Shown here in pieces: positions 1 through 10,777 of a DNA stretch of 64,000 nucleotides. The translations under genes and the position numbers were made by a program. This DNA is from Hydrogenophilus sp. (GTDB taxonomy: Bacteria > Pseudomonadota > Gammaproteobacteria > Burkholderiales > Thiobacillaceae). Location: NCBI GenBank assembly GCA_020725265.1, contig DYFK01000001.1, positions 40,869 through 104,868 on the forward strand, written 5' to 3'. The notes beneath the pieces are model-generated. The model saw nothing but the letters and a program-made list of their open reading frames with translations. It ran no database searches and was not told where the DNA came from. The number at the start of each line of letters is the position of its first letter. Position 1 is the first letter of the stretch.

Positions 1-1900
<1,900 letters not shown>

Positions 1901-1957
1901 CTAGCCCAAACCGACCACCTTTACAAGCATGACGCCCGTAGGGGCATCTCCTTCCGT

Positions 1958-2989
1958 TCAGACGCCACCTGCCAGCCGCGATTCCAGTTCGGCGATGCGT
2001 TTCCTGAGCAGGTCGATCTCGTCCCGACGCGCCGCCCGCGCCCGCTCCAGCCCCGCCTCCAGCCAGGACAGCCAGTCCGCCATGCCCTCACCCGTGGTCG
2101 CCGAAACTCGCAACACCGCCAGCCCGGGCTTGATCCGTCGCGCGAATTCCACGCATTGGTCGACGTTGAAATCCAGATGCGGCAGCAGGTCCACCTTGTT
2201 CAACACCAACAGGTCGGCGGCGTGGAACATGTCCGGATATTTCAGCGGTTTGTCCTCGCCCTCGGTCACCGACAGGATCACCACCTTGTGCGCTTCGCCC
2301 AGGTCGAACGCGGCCGGACACACCAGATTGCCGACGTTCTCGATCAGCACCAGGCTGTCGTCGACGGGCGCCAGCCGGTCGAGGGCGTGACCAACCATGT
2401 GGGCATCGAGGTGGCAACCTTTTCCGGTGTTGATCTGGATCGCGGGGGCGCCGGTGGCACGGATGCGATCGGCGTCCTGGCTGGTCTGCTGGTCGCCCTC
2501 GATCACCACCACCGGCAGCCGGCCGGCCAGAGCTTCGATGGTCCGGACCAGCAGCGTGGTCTTGCCGGAGCCGGGGCTGGAGACGAGATTGATGGCGAAC
2601 TGGCCATGGTCCCGAAAGCGCCGCCGGTTGTCGGCGGCGTAGGCGGCATTCTTGCCGAGGATGTCCTGTTCGATGCGGACCATGCGTTCCTGGCTGAGAC
2701 CCGGCGCGTGGGCATGGGCTGGACCGAGGCCATAGTGCAGGTCGCCGGCGTGATGATGATCGTGGCCGTGTTCGTGACCGTCGCCATGGGGCGCGGCGTC
2801 GGCATGGGGGCGGGGGTGGCTGTGTTCATGCGCGTGCCGGTACGTGGTGCCGTCCGCGCGCGCGTGCTCATGCTCGTGGGCGTGGCCGCGCGGGTGGTCA
2901 TGCCCATGCCCATCGTCATGATGGCGTCCCTCCCCACCCTCGATCCGGGTTTCGCCTTCGCCGCAACCGCATACCGTGCACATGTCCAT
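1958..2989 (-). CDS. hypB: Hydrogenase nickel incorporation GTPase HypB
   Basis: HypB is a GTPase that helps insert nickel into [NiFe]-hydrogenases. The 343-residue product has the N-terminal metal site CxxCxC (Cys4, Cys7, Cys9). A histidine-rich stretch of about 24 His between residues 23 and 94 follows, and then a SIMIBI GTPase domain. The P-loop is SPGSGKT (138-144). Further motifs are [37 protein letters not shown] and the base-recognition NKVDLL. The His-rich insert suggests nickel storage as well as delivery. hypA lies 6 bp upstream on the same strand, so the two are co-transcribed. No hypC, D, E, F or hydrogenase structural gene is in the window, so this pair is separated from the rest of the maturation set. 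Confidence 0.96.
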   Translation of the reverse strand: MDMCTVCGCGEGETRIEGGEGRHHDDGHGHDHPRGHAHEHEHARADGTTYRHAHEHSHPRPHADAAPHGDGHEHGHDHHHAGDLHYGLGPAHAHAPGLSQERMVRIEQDILGKNAAYAADNRRRFRDHGQFAINLVSSPGSGKTTLLVRTIEALAGRLPVVVIEGDQQTSQDADRIRATGAPAIQINTGKGCHLDAHMVGHALDRLAPVDDSLVLIENVGNLVCPAAFDLGEAHKVVILSVTEGEDKPLKYPDMFHAADLLVLNKVDLLPHLDFNVDQCVEFARRIKPGLAVLRVSATTGEGMADWLSWLEAGLERARAARRDEIDLLRKRIAELESRLAGGV

Positions 2990-2995
2990 GTCCCT

Positions 2996-3337
2996 CTATT
3001 CAACCAACAGATCCTTGACCCGCATTTCCGTGCCTCCGGTCGCCCGCACCTGATAGCCGCCACACAACGGGCAGGCATCGTATAGCGCGGCGATCGCCAC
3101 CTCGCGTCCACAAGCCAGGCACCAGCCCTTGCCGGGCAGCGTCTCCAGATCCAGACGCGCATCCGCCGCCACGCTGTCCCTCATCACCACATCCAGACAA
3201 AAACGCAACGCCTCGATTTCGACCCCGGCCAGGGCACCGATTTCCAGTCGGACCTCCTTGACGCGGTGGAACCCCTGCTTCCTCGCCGTATCCTCGACGA
3301 TGCGCAGGATACCTTCGGCGATCGACATTTCATGCAT
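2996..3337 (-). CDS. hypA: Hydrogenase maturation nickel metallochaperone HypA
   Basis: HypA passes nickel to the hydrogenase large subunit together with HypB. The protein has the family length (113 residues). It starts MHEMS, where His2 is the known nickel ligand, and carries the structural zinc site as two CxxC pairs, Cys73/Cys76 and Cys89/Cys92. Glu3 next to His2 is also conserved. It is the first gene of a hypA-hypB pair, 6 bp ahead of hypB, and is divergent from the patatin-like gene. Some homologues act in urease nickel loading instead; no urease gene is visible here. Confidence 0.95.
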   Translation of the reverse strand: MHEMSIAEGILRIVEDTARKQGFHRVKEVRLEIGALAGVEIEALRFCLDVVMRDSVAADARLDLETLPGKGWCLACGREVAIAALYDACPLCGGYQVRATGGTEMRVKDLLVE

Positions 3338-3415
3338 TCCCGGCCCCGGTCACGCGTGTTTCCATGCGTCGAGATTATCATGCCGCCACTCGCCATCCGC
3401 GCCCGGGAGCCCCAC

Positions 3416-4267
3416 TTGAACGACACGCCATCCGCCCGCCGCATCGTGCCCGTCCTCGCCGGCGGCGGCACCCGGCTGCCCGCGCATGTCGGCGTGCTCA
3501 CCGCCTTGCGCGACATGGATTACCACTACCGTCACATCGTCGGCGTTTCCGGCGGCAGCGTGGTCGCCGCGCTCGCCGCCGCCGGTCGCAGCCTGGATCA
3601 CATGCGCGATCTGTTCCGGCAGGTCGATTTCGCGCAATTCAGGGGTTATTCGCTGATCAACCTGCTGTTGCGCGGCGGGCTGTCCAATGGCAGCCGTTTC
3701 GAACGATGGCTGGAGAGTGAAATCGATGGCGTCCGCTTCCGCGATCTCGATGTCGAACTGCATGTCGTCGCCACCGACGTCCGCTCCGGCCAGCCGATCG
3801 CCTTCAACCGCCAGACCAGTCCGGATCTTTCGGTCGCCCGCGCCGTGCTCTATTCCATATCCATACCGCTGTTGTTCCCCTTCCACCATCACGGCGAACA
3901 CGTCCTGGTCGACGGCAGCATCCTGGCCGAGGACGGCCTGTTCCGCGACTGGGCCGGCGACCACACGCCGGTCGTCTGCTTCCGCCTGCGCGACAAACGC
4001 ATCGCCACCGACCACCCCGCGCGCAAGATCCTGCCGGTGGCCGACTATTTGTTCATGCTGATCCGCACCTTCATGAGCACGCTGTCGCGCGAATATCTCA
4101 GCGAAGCGCTCTGGCTGAACACCATCCTGATCGAAACCGAAGGCATGTCGCCGTTGGAATTTCACATGACCGCGGAGCAGAAACACAGCCTGTTCGAGAG
4201 CGGTTACCGGACCACGCTGGACTACCTCCCGGTCAAGCTCGCGCGCATGCGCACGGCCATGCCATAG
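3416..4267 (+). CDS. Patatin-like phospholipase family protein
   Basis: Patatin-like proteins are Ser-Asp dyad lipid acyl hydrolases, often acting on bacterial phospholipids. The product (about 283 residues) has the oxyanion loop GGGTRLPAHVG (Gly16-18), the nucleophile elbow GVSGGS (Ser45) and the catalytic Asp in VDGS (Asp166). The oxyanion loop is atypical: the usual GGGxxG has Leu-Pro where the later Gly is expected. The Asp motif is DGS instead of DGG or DGA. I chose the TTG at 3416 because GGGAG lies 6 bases ahead of it. An ATG at 3380 in the same frame would add 12 residues but has only a weak GAG upstream. An ATG at 3266 would overlap the divergent hypA start. There is no signal peptide, so it is probably cytosolic or peripheral to the membrane. 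Confidence 0.85.
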   Translation: MNDTPSARRIVPVLAGGGTRLPAHVGVLTALRDMDYHYRHIVGVSGGSVVAALAAAGRSLDHMRDLFRQVDFAQFRGYSLINLLLRGGLSNGSRFERWLESEIDGVRFRDLDVELHVVATDVRSGQPIAFNRQTSPDLSVARAVLYSISIPLLFPFHHHGEHVLVDGSILAEDGLFRDWAGDHTPVVCFRLRDKRIATDHPARKILPVADYLFMLIRTFMSTLSREYLSEALWLNTILIETEGMSPLEFHMTAEQKHSLFESGYRTTLDYLPVKLARMRTAMP

Positions 4268-4559
4268 CAACACCCCAGCCGTCGATCGGGAAAAATCGCC
4301 TTCCATCCATCCGCAAGCCCTTTCGGGAACATTTTCCCGATTCGATCGAACCCGCCGTTGCGGACCTGCAACAACACTTTTCGCCAAATCCCCCCAACCC
4401 CAAGAGAAGGTTTGCCCCGCCCTTCACGATTTGACGAGAATGCCCGACAACTTCTCGCGCGAGAGGTTTTGGAAACACCCCTTCCGGAAAACGGGAAGGG
4501 CGGGGGCAAGGGAAACCAGGCCCTCTGTGGATTGAACAAACATCAACCCTGATAGGAGT
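4268..4559. other. Non-coding leader region upstream of the porin gene
   Basis: About 290 bases between the patatin-like gene and the porin hold no convincing gene. Two small inverted repeats are visible: CTCTCGCGCGAGAAG-like symmetry near 4453-4465, and a CCCTTCC/GGAAGGG stem at 4479-4500 without a T-tract. The region probably carries the porin promoter and a long 5' leader ending in the strong ribosome site TAGGAGT just before 4560. I could not place a clear -35/-10 pair. Confidence 0.4.
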
Positions 4560-5504
4560 ATGAACATGAAGAAATCCCTGATCGCTCTGGCCGTTGCTGG
4601 CGCCTTTGCCGCCCCCGCGTTCGCCGCCACTTCCAACGTCGACGTCTATGGCGTGATGAACATCGCCATCGAAGACAAGGATTCCAGCGGCTTCACCCCC
4701 GGCGTCATCGACAACGTCAGCCGCATCGGCTTCAAGGGCACCGAGGATCTGGGCGGCGGCATGAAGGCCGTGTGGCAAATCGAGCAGGGCCTGGGCGGCA
4801 ACTCCGCCGCTTCCGGCGTGGGTGGTGGCAGCCTGGCCACTCGTAACACCTTCGTGGGTCTGTCTGGTGGTTTCGGTACCGCCCTGATGGGTCGTCATGA
4901 CACCCCCTACAAGATCTCCACCGGCCGTCTGGACATCTTCGGCGACACCGTCGGTGACTACAACACCGGCCGCCTGGATGGCGTCGAGCTGATCGCCAAC
5001 GCGCACGATGCCCGTTCGCCGAGCGCCGTTGCCTACATCTCCCCGGACATGTCCGGCCTGACCATCGCCGCCGCGCTGGTCATGGTTGACGCCGCTGGCA
5101 AGGACAAGACCGTCGACGCCACCTCCATCGCCGCCATGTACGCCAATGGCCCGCTGTACGCCTCCCTGGCTCACCAGGACGTCAAGGATGTCAGCCGCGC
5201 CTGGAAAGTCGGCGTTGGCTACGCCTTCGGCGACACCAAGGTTGGCTTCGTGTACGAAGATTCCAACAAGGCTGTCGATCGTGACTCCTGGCTGCTGAAC
5301 GTTGCCCACGCCATGGGCCCGATCACCATGAAGGCTCAATATGGTCAGGTCGACATGGGCGCCGCCGATCAGGACGCCTGGATGCTGGGCGTGGACTACA
5401 ACCTGTCCAAGCGCACCGCCGCCTATTTCGTGTACGGCAATGGTGACAACGATGTTGGTAGCGATCAGGCCGGCTGGAACATCGGCGTCAAGCACAGCTT
5501 CTGA
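4560..5504 (+). CDS. Gram-negative trimeric porin, neisserial/betaproteobacterial type
   Basis: This is an outer-membrane beta-barrel of the Porin_4 (neisserial) family that lets small solutes cross the outer membrane. The 314-residue precursor has a classic signal peptide ending AFA around residue 22, and a first strand SNVDVYGVMN. Next come SRIGFKGTEDLGGGMKAVWQIEQG, the typical RNTFVGLSGGFGTALMGRHDTPYK, and a C-terminal strand ending in Phe, the BAM recognition signal. The length is at the short end for the family, which usually has 340-400 residues. The ribosome site TAGGAGT precedes the ATG at 4560; a second in-frame ATG lies at 4566. Codon use is plainer and less GC-extreme than in its neighbours, as expected for a highly expressed protein. 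A strong terminator follows at 5533-5565. Confidence 0.93.
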   Translation: MNMKKSLIALAVAGAFAAPAFAATSNVDVYGVMNIAIEDKDSSGFTPGVIDNVSRIGFKGTEDLGGGMKAVWQIEQGLGGNSAASGVGGGSLATRNTFVGLSGGFGTALMGRHDTPYKISTGRLDIFGDTVGDYNTGRLDGVELIANAHDARSPSAVAYISPDMSGLTIAAALVMVDAAGKDKTVDATSIAAMYANGPLYASLAHQDVKDVSRAWKVGVGYAFGDTKVGFVYEDSNKAVDRDSWLLNVAHAMGPITMKAQYGQVDMGAADQDAWMLGVDYNLSKRTAAYFVYGNGDNDVGSDQAGWNIGVKHSF

Positions 5505-5532
5505 TCCGGCTTAACCGCCAGACTGAAGTCTG

Positions 5533-5565
5533 AAAAGGACACGGCTTACGCCGTGTCCTTTTTTT
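5533..5565 (+). terminator. Intrinsic terminator of the porin gene
   Basis: A perfect 9-bp stem GGACACGGC/GCCGTGTCC with loop TTAC is followed by seven T. It lies 33 bases after the porin stop codon. Confidence 0.93.
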
Positions 5566-5761
5566 ATTGGCTTTCGCGATTCAGGGATTCCCGCCGTCAT
5601 CTCACGCCACTGCCTCCCTCGGACCGAACCGGCATGAAAAAACCGGCAAATCGGCCAAAAAAATCGCCTTTCTATAACTTTCGTTGAATTGTCACCCCTT
5701 CTTCATCAAGGTAAATTGGCCCGGCGTCGACGTTGACGCTCAATAACGGTCAGGAGGGATC

Positions 5762-6043
5762 ATGAAAATGCGGTTGGGGAGTTTGCTCATCGGCTTGCTG
5801 ATGAGCGTGTCCGCTTGGGCGGCGGTGGATCTGAACACCGCCACCCGTTCCGAACTGGAAGCGGTCAGGGGGATCGGCCCGGCAAAGGCAAAAGCGATCA
5901 TCGAGCATCGCGAAAAGAACGGGCCATTCAATAACGTGGATGATCTGACCAAGGTCAAGGGTTTTGGCAAGGCAAGCGTCGAGAAGCTGAAAAGCGACTT
6001 GACGGTCAAATCCCCCGACAAGACATCCTCCACGAAGAAATAA
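5762..6043 (+). CDS. ComEA-like helix-hairpin-helix DNA-binding protein
   Basis: A 93-residue secreted protein with a signal peptide (about residues 1-20, ending SAWA) and a single helix-hairpin-helix pair of the ComEA type. The start of the domain, VDLNTATRSELEAVRGIGP, is diagnostic, followed by KAKAIIEHREKNGPFNNVDDL and VKGFGKASVEKL. The family binds double-stranded DNA in the periplasm and acts as a ratchet during natural transformation, though many short stand-alone copies have no tested role. The lysine-rich tail (KTSSTKK) fits nucleic-acid contact. A strong ribosome site CAGGAGGG precedes the ATG. No other competence gene is nearby. Confidence 0.88.
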   Translation: MKMRLGSLLIGLLMSVSAWAAVDLNTATRSELEAVRGIGPAKAKAIIEHREKNGPFNNVDDLTKVKGFGKASVEKLKSDLTVKSPDKTSSTKK

Positions 6044-6075
6044 TTTCTCCGCCATTCACTCGCGGCAGGAATGTT

Positions 6076-6099
6076 CGGGCGCCACTGGCGCCCGTTTTT
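6076..6099 (+). terminator. Intrinsic terminator after the ComEA-like gene
   Basis: The stem CGGGCGCC/GGCGCCCG with a three-base ACT loop is followed by five T. It lies about 30 bases after the stop of the ComEA-like gene and upstream of the lipB start, so lipB must have its own promoter. Confidence 0.88.
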
Positions 6100-6169
6100 A
6101 TTGTTTGTCGCCTTTGTGTATCGTCAGAGCCCGCTGAATCCGTCAACTTCCCCATTACCCCCGACATTC

Positions 6170-6811
6170 ATGCCGGCATTCCCTTTTCCTGAGCTGACCA
6201 TCCGCCGCCTTGGTCTGGCCGATTACGAACCGACCTGGCTGGCCATGCGCGACTGGACCGCGCGCCGGGCCGCCGACACGCCGGATGAAATCCGGATGCT
6301 TGAACACCCGCCGGTGTTCACTCTGGGCATGGCTGGCAGACGCGAACATCTGCTGCGCGATCTCGGAATTCCGGTGGTGACCATCGACCGGGGTGGCCAG
6401 GTCACCTACCACGGGCCGGGACAGCTCGTCGCGTATGTCCTGGTCGATCTCGCGCGGCGACGGTATGGGGTCCGGGAGCTGGTTTTCCGCTTGGAACAGG
6501 CGTTGATCGACCTGCTGGGCGAATCCGGCGTAACCGCGCGACGTCGGGACGGCGCGCCCGGGGTTTATGTCGACGGCGCCAAGATCGGCGCGCTCGGCCT
6601 GCGGGTCACGCGTGGCCGCACCTATCATGGGCTCAGCCTCAACATCGACATGGATCTCTCCCCGTTCGCGGCGATCAACCCCTGCGGTTATCCGGACATG
6701 GCGGTGACGCAGCTTCGCGACCTGGGTGTCGCGACCACGCCAGGCCGGGTCGCCCTGCGTCTGGCCGAGCATCTGGCCTGGCATCTCGGCGGCGACCGTC
6801 CAAGCGCTTGA
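6170..6811 (+). CDS. lipB: Octanoyl-[acyl-carrier-protein]:protein N-octanoyltransferase LipB
   Basis: LipB moves the octanoyl group from acyl-carrier protein to lipoyl domains, the first step of endogenous lipoate synthesis. The 213-residue protein has the acceptor/substrate motif RGGQVTYHGPGQ (74-85), the catalytic lysine in GAKIGALG (Lys138) and the catalytic cysteine in NPCGYPDM (Cys172). I chose the ATG at 6170: the frame is open from 6071, but that would start inside the preceding terminator and add 33 residues unlike the family. The usual partner lipA does not follow; an HDOD–GGDEF gene does, so lipA must lie elsewhere. Confidence 0.95.
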   Translation: MPAFPFPELTIRRLGLADYEPTWLAMRDWTARRAADTPDEIRMLEHPPVFTLGMAGRREHLLRDLGIPVVTIDRGGQVTYHGPGQLVAYVLVDLARRRYGVRELVFRLEQALIDLLGESGVTARRRDGAPGVYVDGAKIGALGLRVTRGRTYHGLSLNIDMDLSPFAAINPCGYPDMAVTQLRDLGVATTPGRVALRLAEHLAWHLGGDRPSA

Positions 6812-6894
6812 ACACCGCGTGTCTCGGCCAACGACGTTGGCATCGGAAAAGCGGCGCATAATTTTTCAGGCTTCAACATGCCCGGAGGGAGGGG

Positions 6895-8800
6895 ATGATC
6901 GACCAGGCCAGAACCCGTTTCGAGTCCTTGAAGGCTGGCGGCTCCCTGCCGTCGCCGAAGGGCGTGGCTCTGGCCGTTCTGGAACTGACCCAGCGCAGCG
7001 ATGCCCGCATCCAGTCGCTCACGCATCTGGTCCAGACCGATCCGGCCATGTCCGGCCGCATCCTGCGCTACGCCAACGCCGTGCATGGCGGCAGCCTCCG
7101 GCATATCGCCTCATTACCGCACGCCATCGTGTTTCTCGGCCTGTTCCGGGTACGCCAGATCGTCCTGGGATTCTCCTTGATCGACCAATACCGGACCGGC
7201 GCCTGCGCGGCGTTCGACTACCCGGGATACTGGACCGCTTCGCTGGCCACCGGCATCACCGCGCAACAGGTGTCGGCCCAGGCTCAATGCCCCCCCCGAC
7301 GAAAGCTTCACCTGCGGGTTGCTGTCCGGCATCGGCCGGTTGGCGCTGGCCACGGCTTTTCCAAGGGAATACGCGGAAATTCTCGGCGCGACGCAGGACG
7401 AATCGGTACGACGCGCGGAGGAAACCGCGCGCTTCGGTCTCGACCATGCCCAGCTCTCGGCCGAACTGCTGCAGGACTGGGGCCTGCCCGACATCTTTCA
7501 TCAGGCCGTGCGCCACCATGAATCGCCGGCGGACTCGCCGTTCGATGCCGGTTCGCGCGCCCAAGCGCTGACCCTGGCGCTGCACTTCGCGGCGCGGGTC
7601 GGCGGCCTGCTCAACCTCGACGCCGCCCAACGCTGGGAAAAAGTCCCGTCGTTGTACCAGGCCGCCGCCCAGATCGGGCTGGAGGATCACGAAGTGCCGC
7701 CTTTGGTGGAGCGCGTGATCGAACAGTGGCGGGACTGGGGCCAGGAATTGCGCCTGCCGACGCGCGACTTCAGCGACATCAAGCTGCTGTTGACCTCGCC
7801 ACCGGAACCGAATGGCGATGATCCCATGGCCGCGCTGGTGGTGCTGCCGATGCGGGTCGCGCTGGTCGCCCGCGATGCCAAGCGGCTGCGCGCGCTGGCC
7901 GATACCCTCGATGCCATGGGCCTCCGGGTGGAACTGGCGACCGATCCGGAAAACGCGCTGAAGCGTCTGAACGAACTGCAAATCGACGTCATGATCGTCG
8001 AACTGCCGGACAGCGGCGAAGTCTCCGCGCATGATCTGCGCGACCTGCGTGCCTGCGAAAGCGCGCGTCAGGCCTATTGCATCGCGCTGATTCCGGCCGA
8101 AGCCGAAGCCGGCGTGGCCAGGCTGATGCTGGCGGGCGCCGCCGACTATCTGTTGCGGGATCACACCGAGGCGGCGCTACTCGCCCGCCTCAATGCCGCC
8201 CAGCGGGTGATGACGCTGCAAAGCGCGGTACGCGCCGAGCGCGAATCGGCGATCCGGTCCTCGGGCGACTGGGCGCGCAGCAATCGCCGGCTGCTGCGGG
8301 AGGCCCTGACCGATCCACTGACCCAGGTCCACAACCGGCGTTACGGCCTCGACCGATTCGCCCAGGAATGGTCGTTCGCGCAACACAACGGCACGCCGTT
8401 GTCGTGTCTGATGCTCGATGTCGACCACTTCAAGCGGGTCAATGACCGGTACGGGCACGAAACCGGCGATCTGGTGCTGACCCAGGTCGCGCGTCTGATC
8501 GAACGGAATTGCCGCAAGGATGACGTGGTGTTCCGCTATGGCGGCGAGGAATTCTGCGTGGTCGGTCCCAATACCGGCGAGCGCGAAGCCGTCCAGCTCG
8601 GCGAACGCATCGTCGAGGCGATGCGCGCCGCCCGTTTCGGCGAGGACAGCCGCCACTTCGCGGTAACCATGAGTATCGGCGTGGCCACGCGGGTCGAAGC
8701 CGACCGTGAGCCGGAACACCTGATCGCGCGCGCCGACAAGGCGCTCTATGCCGCCAAGGCCGCCGGCCGGGACCGGGTCGTGGCGACGGGCCGGAGCTGA
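6895..8800 (+). pseudogene. HDOD–receiver-like–GGDEF signalling protein, interrupted by a C8 frameshift
   Basis: Two reading frames together encode one protein of about 634 residues. The first runs from ATG 6895 and holds the start of an HDOD domain (LPSPKGVALAVLEL, LVQTDPAMSGRILRYAN). The rest of the HDOD domain (SGIGRLALATAFPREYAEIL) is in the next frame, to 8800. The switch lies at a run of eight C at 7290-7297; seven C would give CPPDESFTCG and restore the frame. Next come a degenerate receiver-like region (about residues 320-440) and a GGDEF domain with YGGEEF (near residue 549). An RxxD inhibitory site (RKDD) lies five residues before it. All catalytic residues of a diguanylate cyclase are intact. 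This may be a real null or phase-variable allele, or an assembly error in the homopolymer. Without restoration, only a truncated 208-residue HDOD product is made, unless the GGDEF part initiates internally. Confidence 0.85.
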
Positions 8801-8810
8801 ACCGACAATC

Positions 8811-9761
8811 TCATTGAGCGGTGCCGAACCAGAACGCGCCGCCCTTGTCGAGAAACTCGTCGTGGCGCATGTAATGCGAGCCATCGCACGAGAAGGTCAG
8901 GCTGATCATGCCGTTGAACAGATTGATCGACGACATGCGCAGGTAGATGTTTTCGTCGGCCAGACGCAGAGCGCGCAAGCTTTCCAGAATGCGGGCGACG
9001 TCCCGCATCGGAATCAGCGCGTCGCCCGGATACGGGCGCGGCGGATAGACCAGACAGATGTCGGGATCGCTCAACGCCTCCTGGTCGAGAATCCGGTAGC
9101 GGTAGGGATCATCGAGCGTCCAGATGGTCGCCTGGCTGCTGGAGAAATGGATCTGGCACTGGAACACGCCTCGCTGGGTCAACAGTTCCTCCAGAATCGA
9201 CAACGCCTGTTGCAGGTTCTGATCCATCGGACTATCGACCCGACACTGCTGGAACACGTTGCCTCGGATCGCCGGGTCGCCGCGAATCTGCCGCCAGTGG
9301 GCGGGCTCCTCGTACAGGACCGAGGTCACCGGCAGATTGCGCAGGTCGAAATCCGCGCCGAGATAGCCGAGCACTCCCCCCTCCTCGCCGCGCACGATCT
9401 GCAACGCGGTCAGCGAGGGCCGCCCCTTGGCCAGGCTGATGTAGGCATCGGACAACAAGAATCCCCAGATCGGCACGGCCTCCTTCATGTACGGGCGTTG
9501 CGAGCGATCGCGCGCGTAGTGCCCGGTCACCAGCCCTTCCGGGCCGACGTTGTCGCAAATCTGGACACCGTCGGTGCCGACGCAATACATGAAGGTGCAA
9601 TGCGGCACGCTGGCGAAACCGTCGAGCAACACCGCGTTGAGCCCCGCGCGATCGCCCCAGACCGGCGCGCAACGTTCGGCCAGCCGGGCGAGCGGCTCGT
9701 GCAGCAACCGGGCGAGTTGCTCGCGTTGCAGGTAAATGCTGTCTTTCCAGGAGCGCTGCAT
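8811..9761 (-). CDS. PDC/Cache-type sensor domain protein, soluble
   Basis: A 316-residue protein with a PDC (Cache-fold) ligand-sensing region in its first half: VGTDGVQICDNV, then ARDRSQRPYMKEA, WGFLLSDAYISLAKGRPSLTA, and GYLGADFDLRNLP. This is the typical order of strands around the binding pocket. There is no signal peptide, no membrane helix, and no kinase, GGDEF or methyl-accepting output domain. The C-terminal half (about 150 residues) matches nothing I recognise. The ATG at 9761 lies 7 bp after the stop of the Sel1-repeat gene on the same strand, so they are probably one operon. It is convergent with the HDOD–GGDEF gene, 10 bp apart. The function is unknown; a ligand-sensing partner in second-messenger signalling is only a guess from location. 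Confidence 0.75.
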   Translation of the reverse strand: MQRSWKDSIYLQREQLARLLHEPLARLAERCAPVWGDRAGLNAVLLDGFASVPHCTFMYCVGTDGVQICDNVGPEGLVTGHYARDRSQRPYMKEAVPIWGFLLSDAYISLAKGRPSLTALQIVRGEEGGVLGYLGADFDLRNLPVTSVLYEEPAHWRQIRGDPAIRGNVFQQCRVDSPMDQNLQQALSILEELLTQRGVFQCQIHFSSSQATIWTLDDPYRYRILDQEALSDPDICLVYPPRPYPGDALIPMRDVARILESLRALRLADENIYLRMSSINLFNGMISLTFSCDGSHYMRHDEFLDKGGAFWFGTAQ

Positions 9762-9768
9762 GGTCCGT

Positions 9769-10719
9769 TCAATTTTTTCCAAAAGCGGAAGAAACCTGTT
9801 CGTTGATGCGCCGCAGGCCCTCGATGGCTTCGGCATCGCCGGCGGCGGCGGCCAGGCCGTACCAGCGCGCGGCCTCAACCAGACTTCCGGGCAGGTCGCG
9901 GCCCTGCTCGAACATCGCGGCCAGGCGTTTCTGCGCGCCGACATGGCCCTGGCCACCGGCCAGCGCCAGCCAGTTGGCGCCGGCCAGGACATCGCGCTCG
10001 ATGCCTTCCGGCGCATCCAGATAAATCCGGCCGAGATGATCCTGCGCCTCGGCGTCGCCGGCTTCGGCCGCGCGCGTCAGCCATTTGACCGCCTCGGCGG
10101 CATCCGCGGCCACACCCTCGCCTTGCAGATATTTGACGCCCAGCCGGCCCTGGGCCGAGACATCACCGAGTTCGGCGGCCCGCCGGAGCAGTTCGGCCGC
10201 GGCGGCCGGATCCCGGGGCACGCCGACCCCCTGTTCATACATCCGCGCGAGTTCGGCCTGGGCGGCGGCCAGATTGAGATCGGCGGCCCCGGTCAGCAAC
10301 AACGCGGCCTTCTCCGGATCGGGCGCCACGCCCTGGCCTTTCAGGAACATCTGGGCAAGGTTGTACAAGCCAATCGGATCATTCTGGCTGGCCGCGCGCT
10401 CATACCAGCGCACCGCCTCGGCCAGATCGCGGGTCATGCCCATCAGGCCATGCTCGGCAATCCAGCCCATCTGGGTCTGCGCGCGGGCGTCGCCGGCATC
10501 GGCGGCCATCAGCACCTGCAGAAACAACATGCGGATGGCCTGGATCGGGTCATACGCGGGCAGGGAGGGCATCACCGGAGCCAGGATCGGCACCGGCATG
10601 GTCATCGGCAGCGACCAGGCCAACGGGCCGGGCGATGGAGGCGCGTCCCCGGCGCTGGCGCCAGGACTCAGGCAGACGGCGGACACGACGGCGATCGACG
10701 CAACGAAACGGAAATGCAT
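9769..10719 (-). CDS. Sel1-like repeat (tetratricopeptide-type) secreted protein
   Basis: A 316-residue exported protein. The signal peptide (about residues 1-23, ending GASA) is followed by roughly six Sel1-like repeats of about 36 residues. Examples are AVRWYERAASQNDPIGLYNL, LLLTGAADLNLAAAQAELAR, LLRRAAELGDVSAQGRLGVK, WLTRAAEAGDAEAQDHLG and WYGLAAAAGDAEAIEGL. Such repeats form a helical solenoid for protein contacts. I chose the ATG at 10719 because GAGGAG lies six bases ahead and the signal peptide then has a normal length; a longer frame starts at 10755. It is followed after 7 bp by the PDC sensor gene. The partner is unknown. Confidence 0.88.
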   Translation of the reverse strand: MHFRFVASIAVVSAVCLSPGASAGDAPPSPGPLAWSLPMTMPVPILAPVMPSLPAYDPIQAIRMLFLQVLMAADAGDARAQTQMGWIAEHGLMGMTRDLAEAVRWYERAASQNDPIGLYNLAQMFLKGQGVAPDPEKAALLLTGAADLNLAAAQAELARMYEQGVGVPRDPAAAAELLRRAAELGDVSAQGRLGVKYLQGEGVAADAAEAVKWLTRAAEAGDAEAQDHLGRIYLDAPEGIERDVLAGANWLALAGGQGHVGAQKRLAAMFEQGRDLPGSLVEAARWYGLAAAAGDAEAIEGLRRINEQVSSAFGKN

Positions 10720-10777
10720 GGCGACTCCTCGGTAATTGGATTCTCGATCCGGCATCCGAACCCGATGCCAGGGCGGT

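Noticed and set aside
6071..6169. Longer N-terminus for LipB
   Set aside because: It would start inside the hairpin terminator of the preceding gene and adds a segment not seen in the family.
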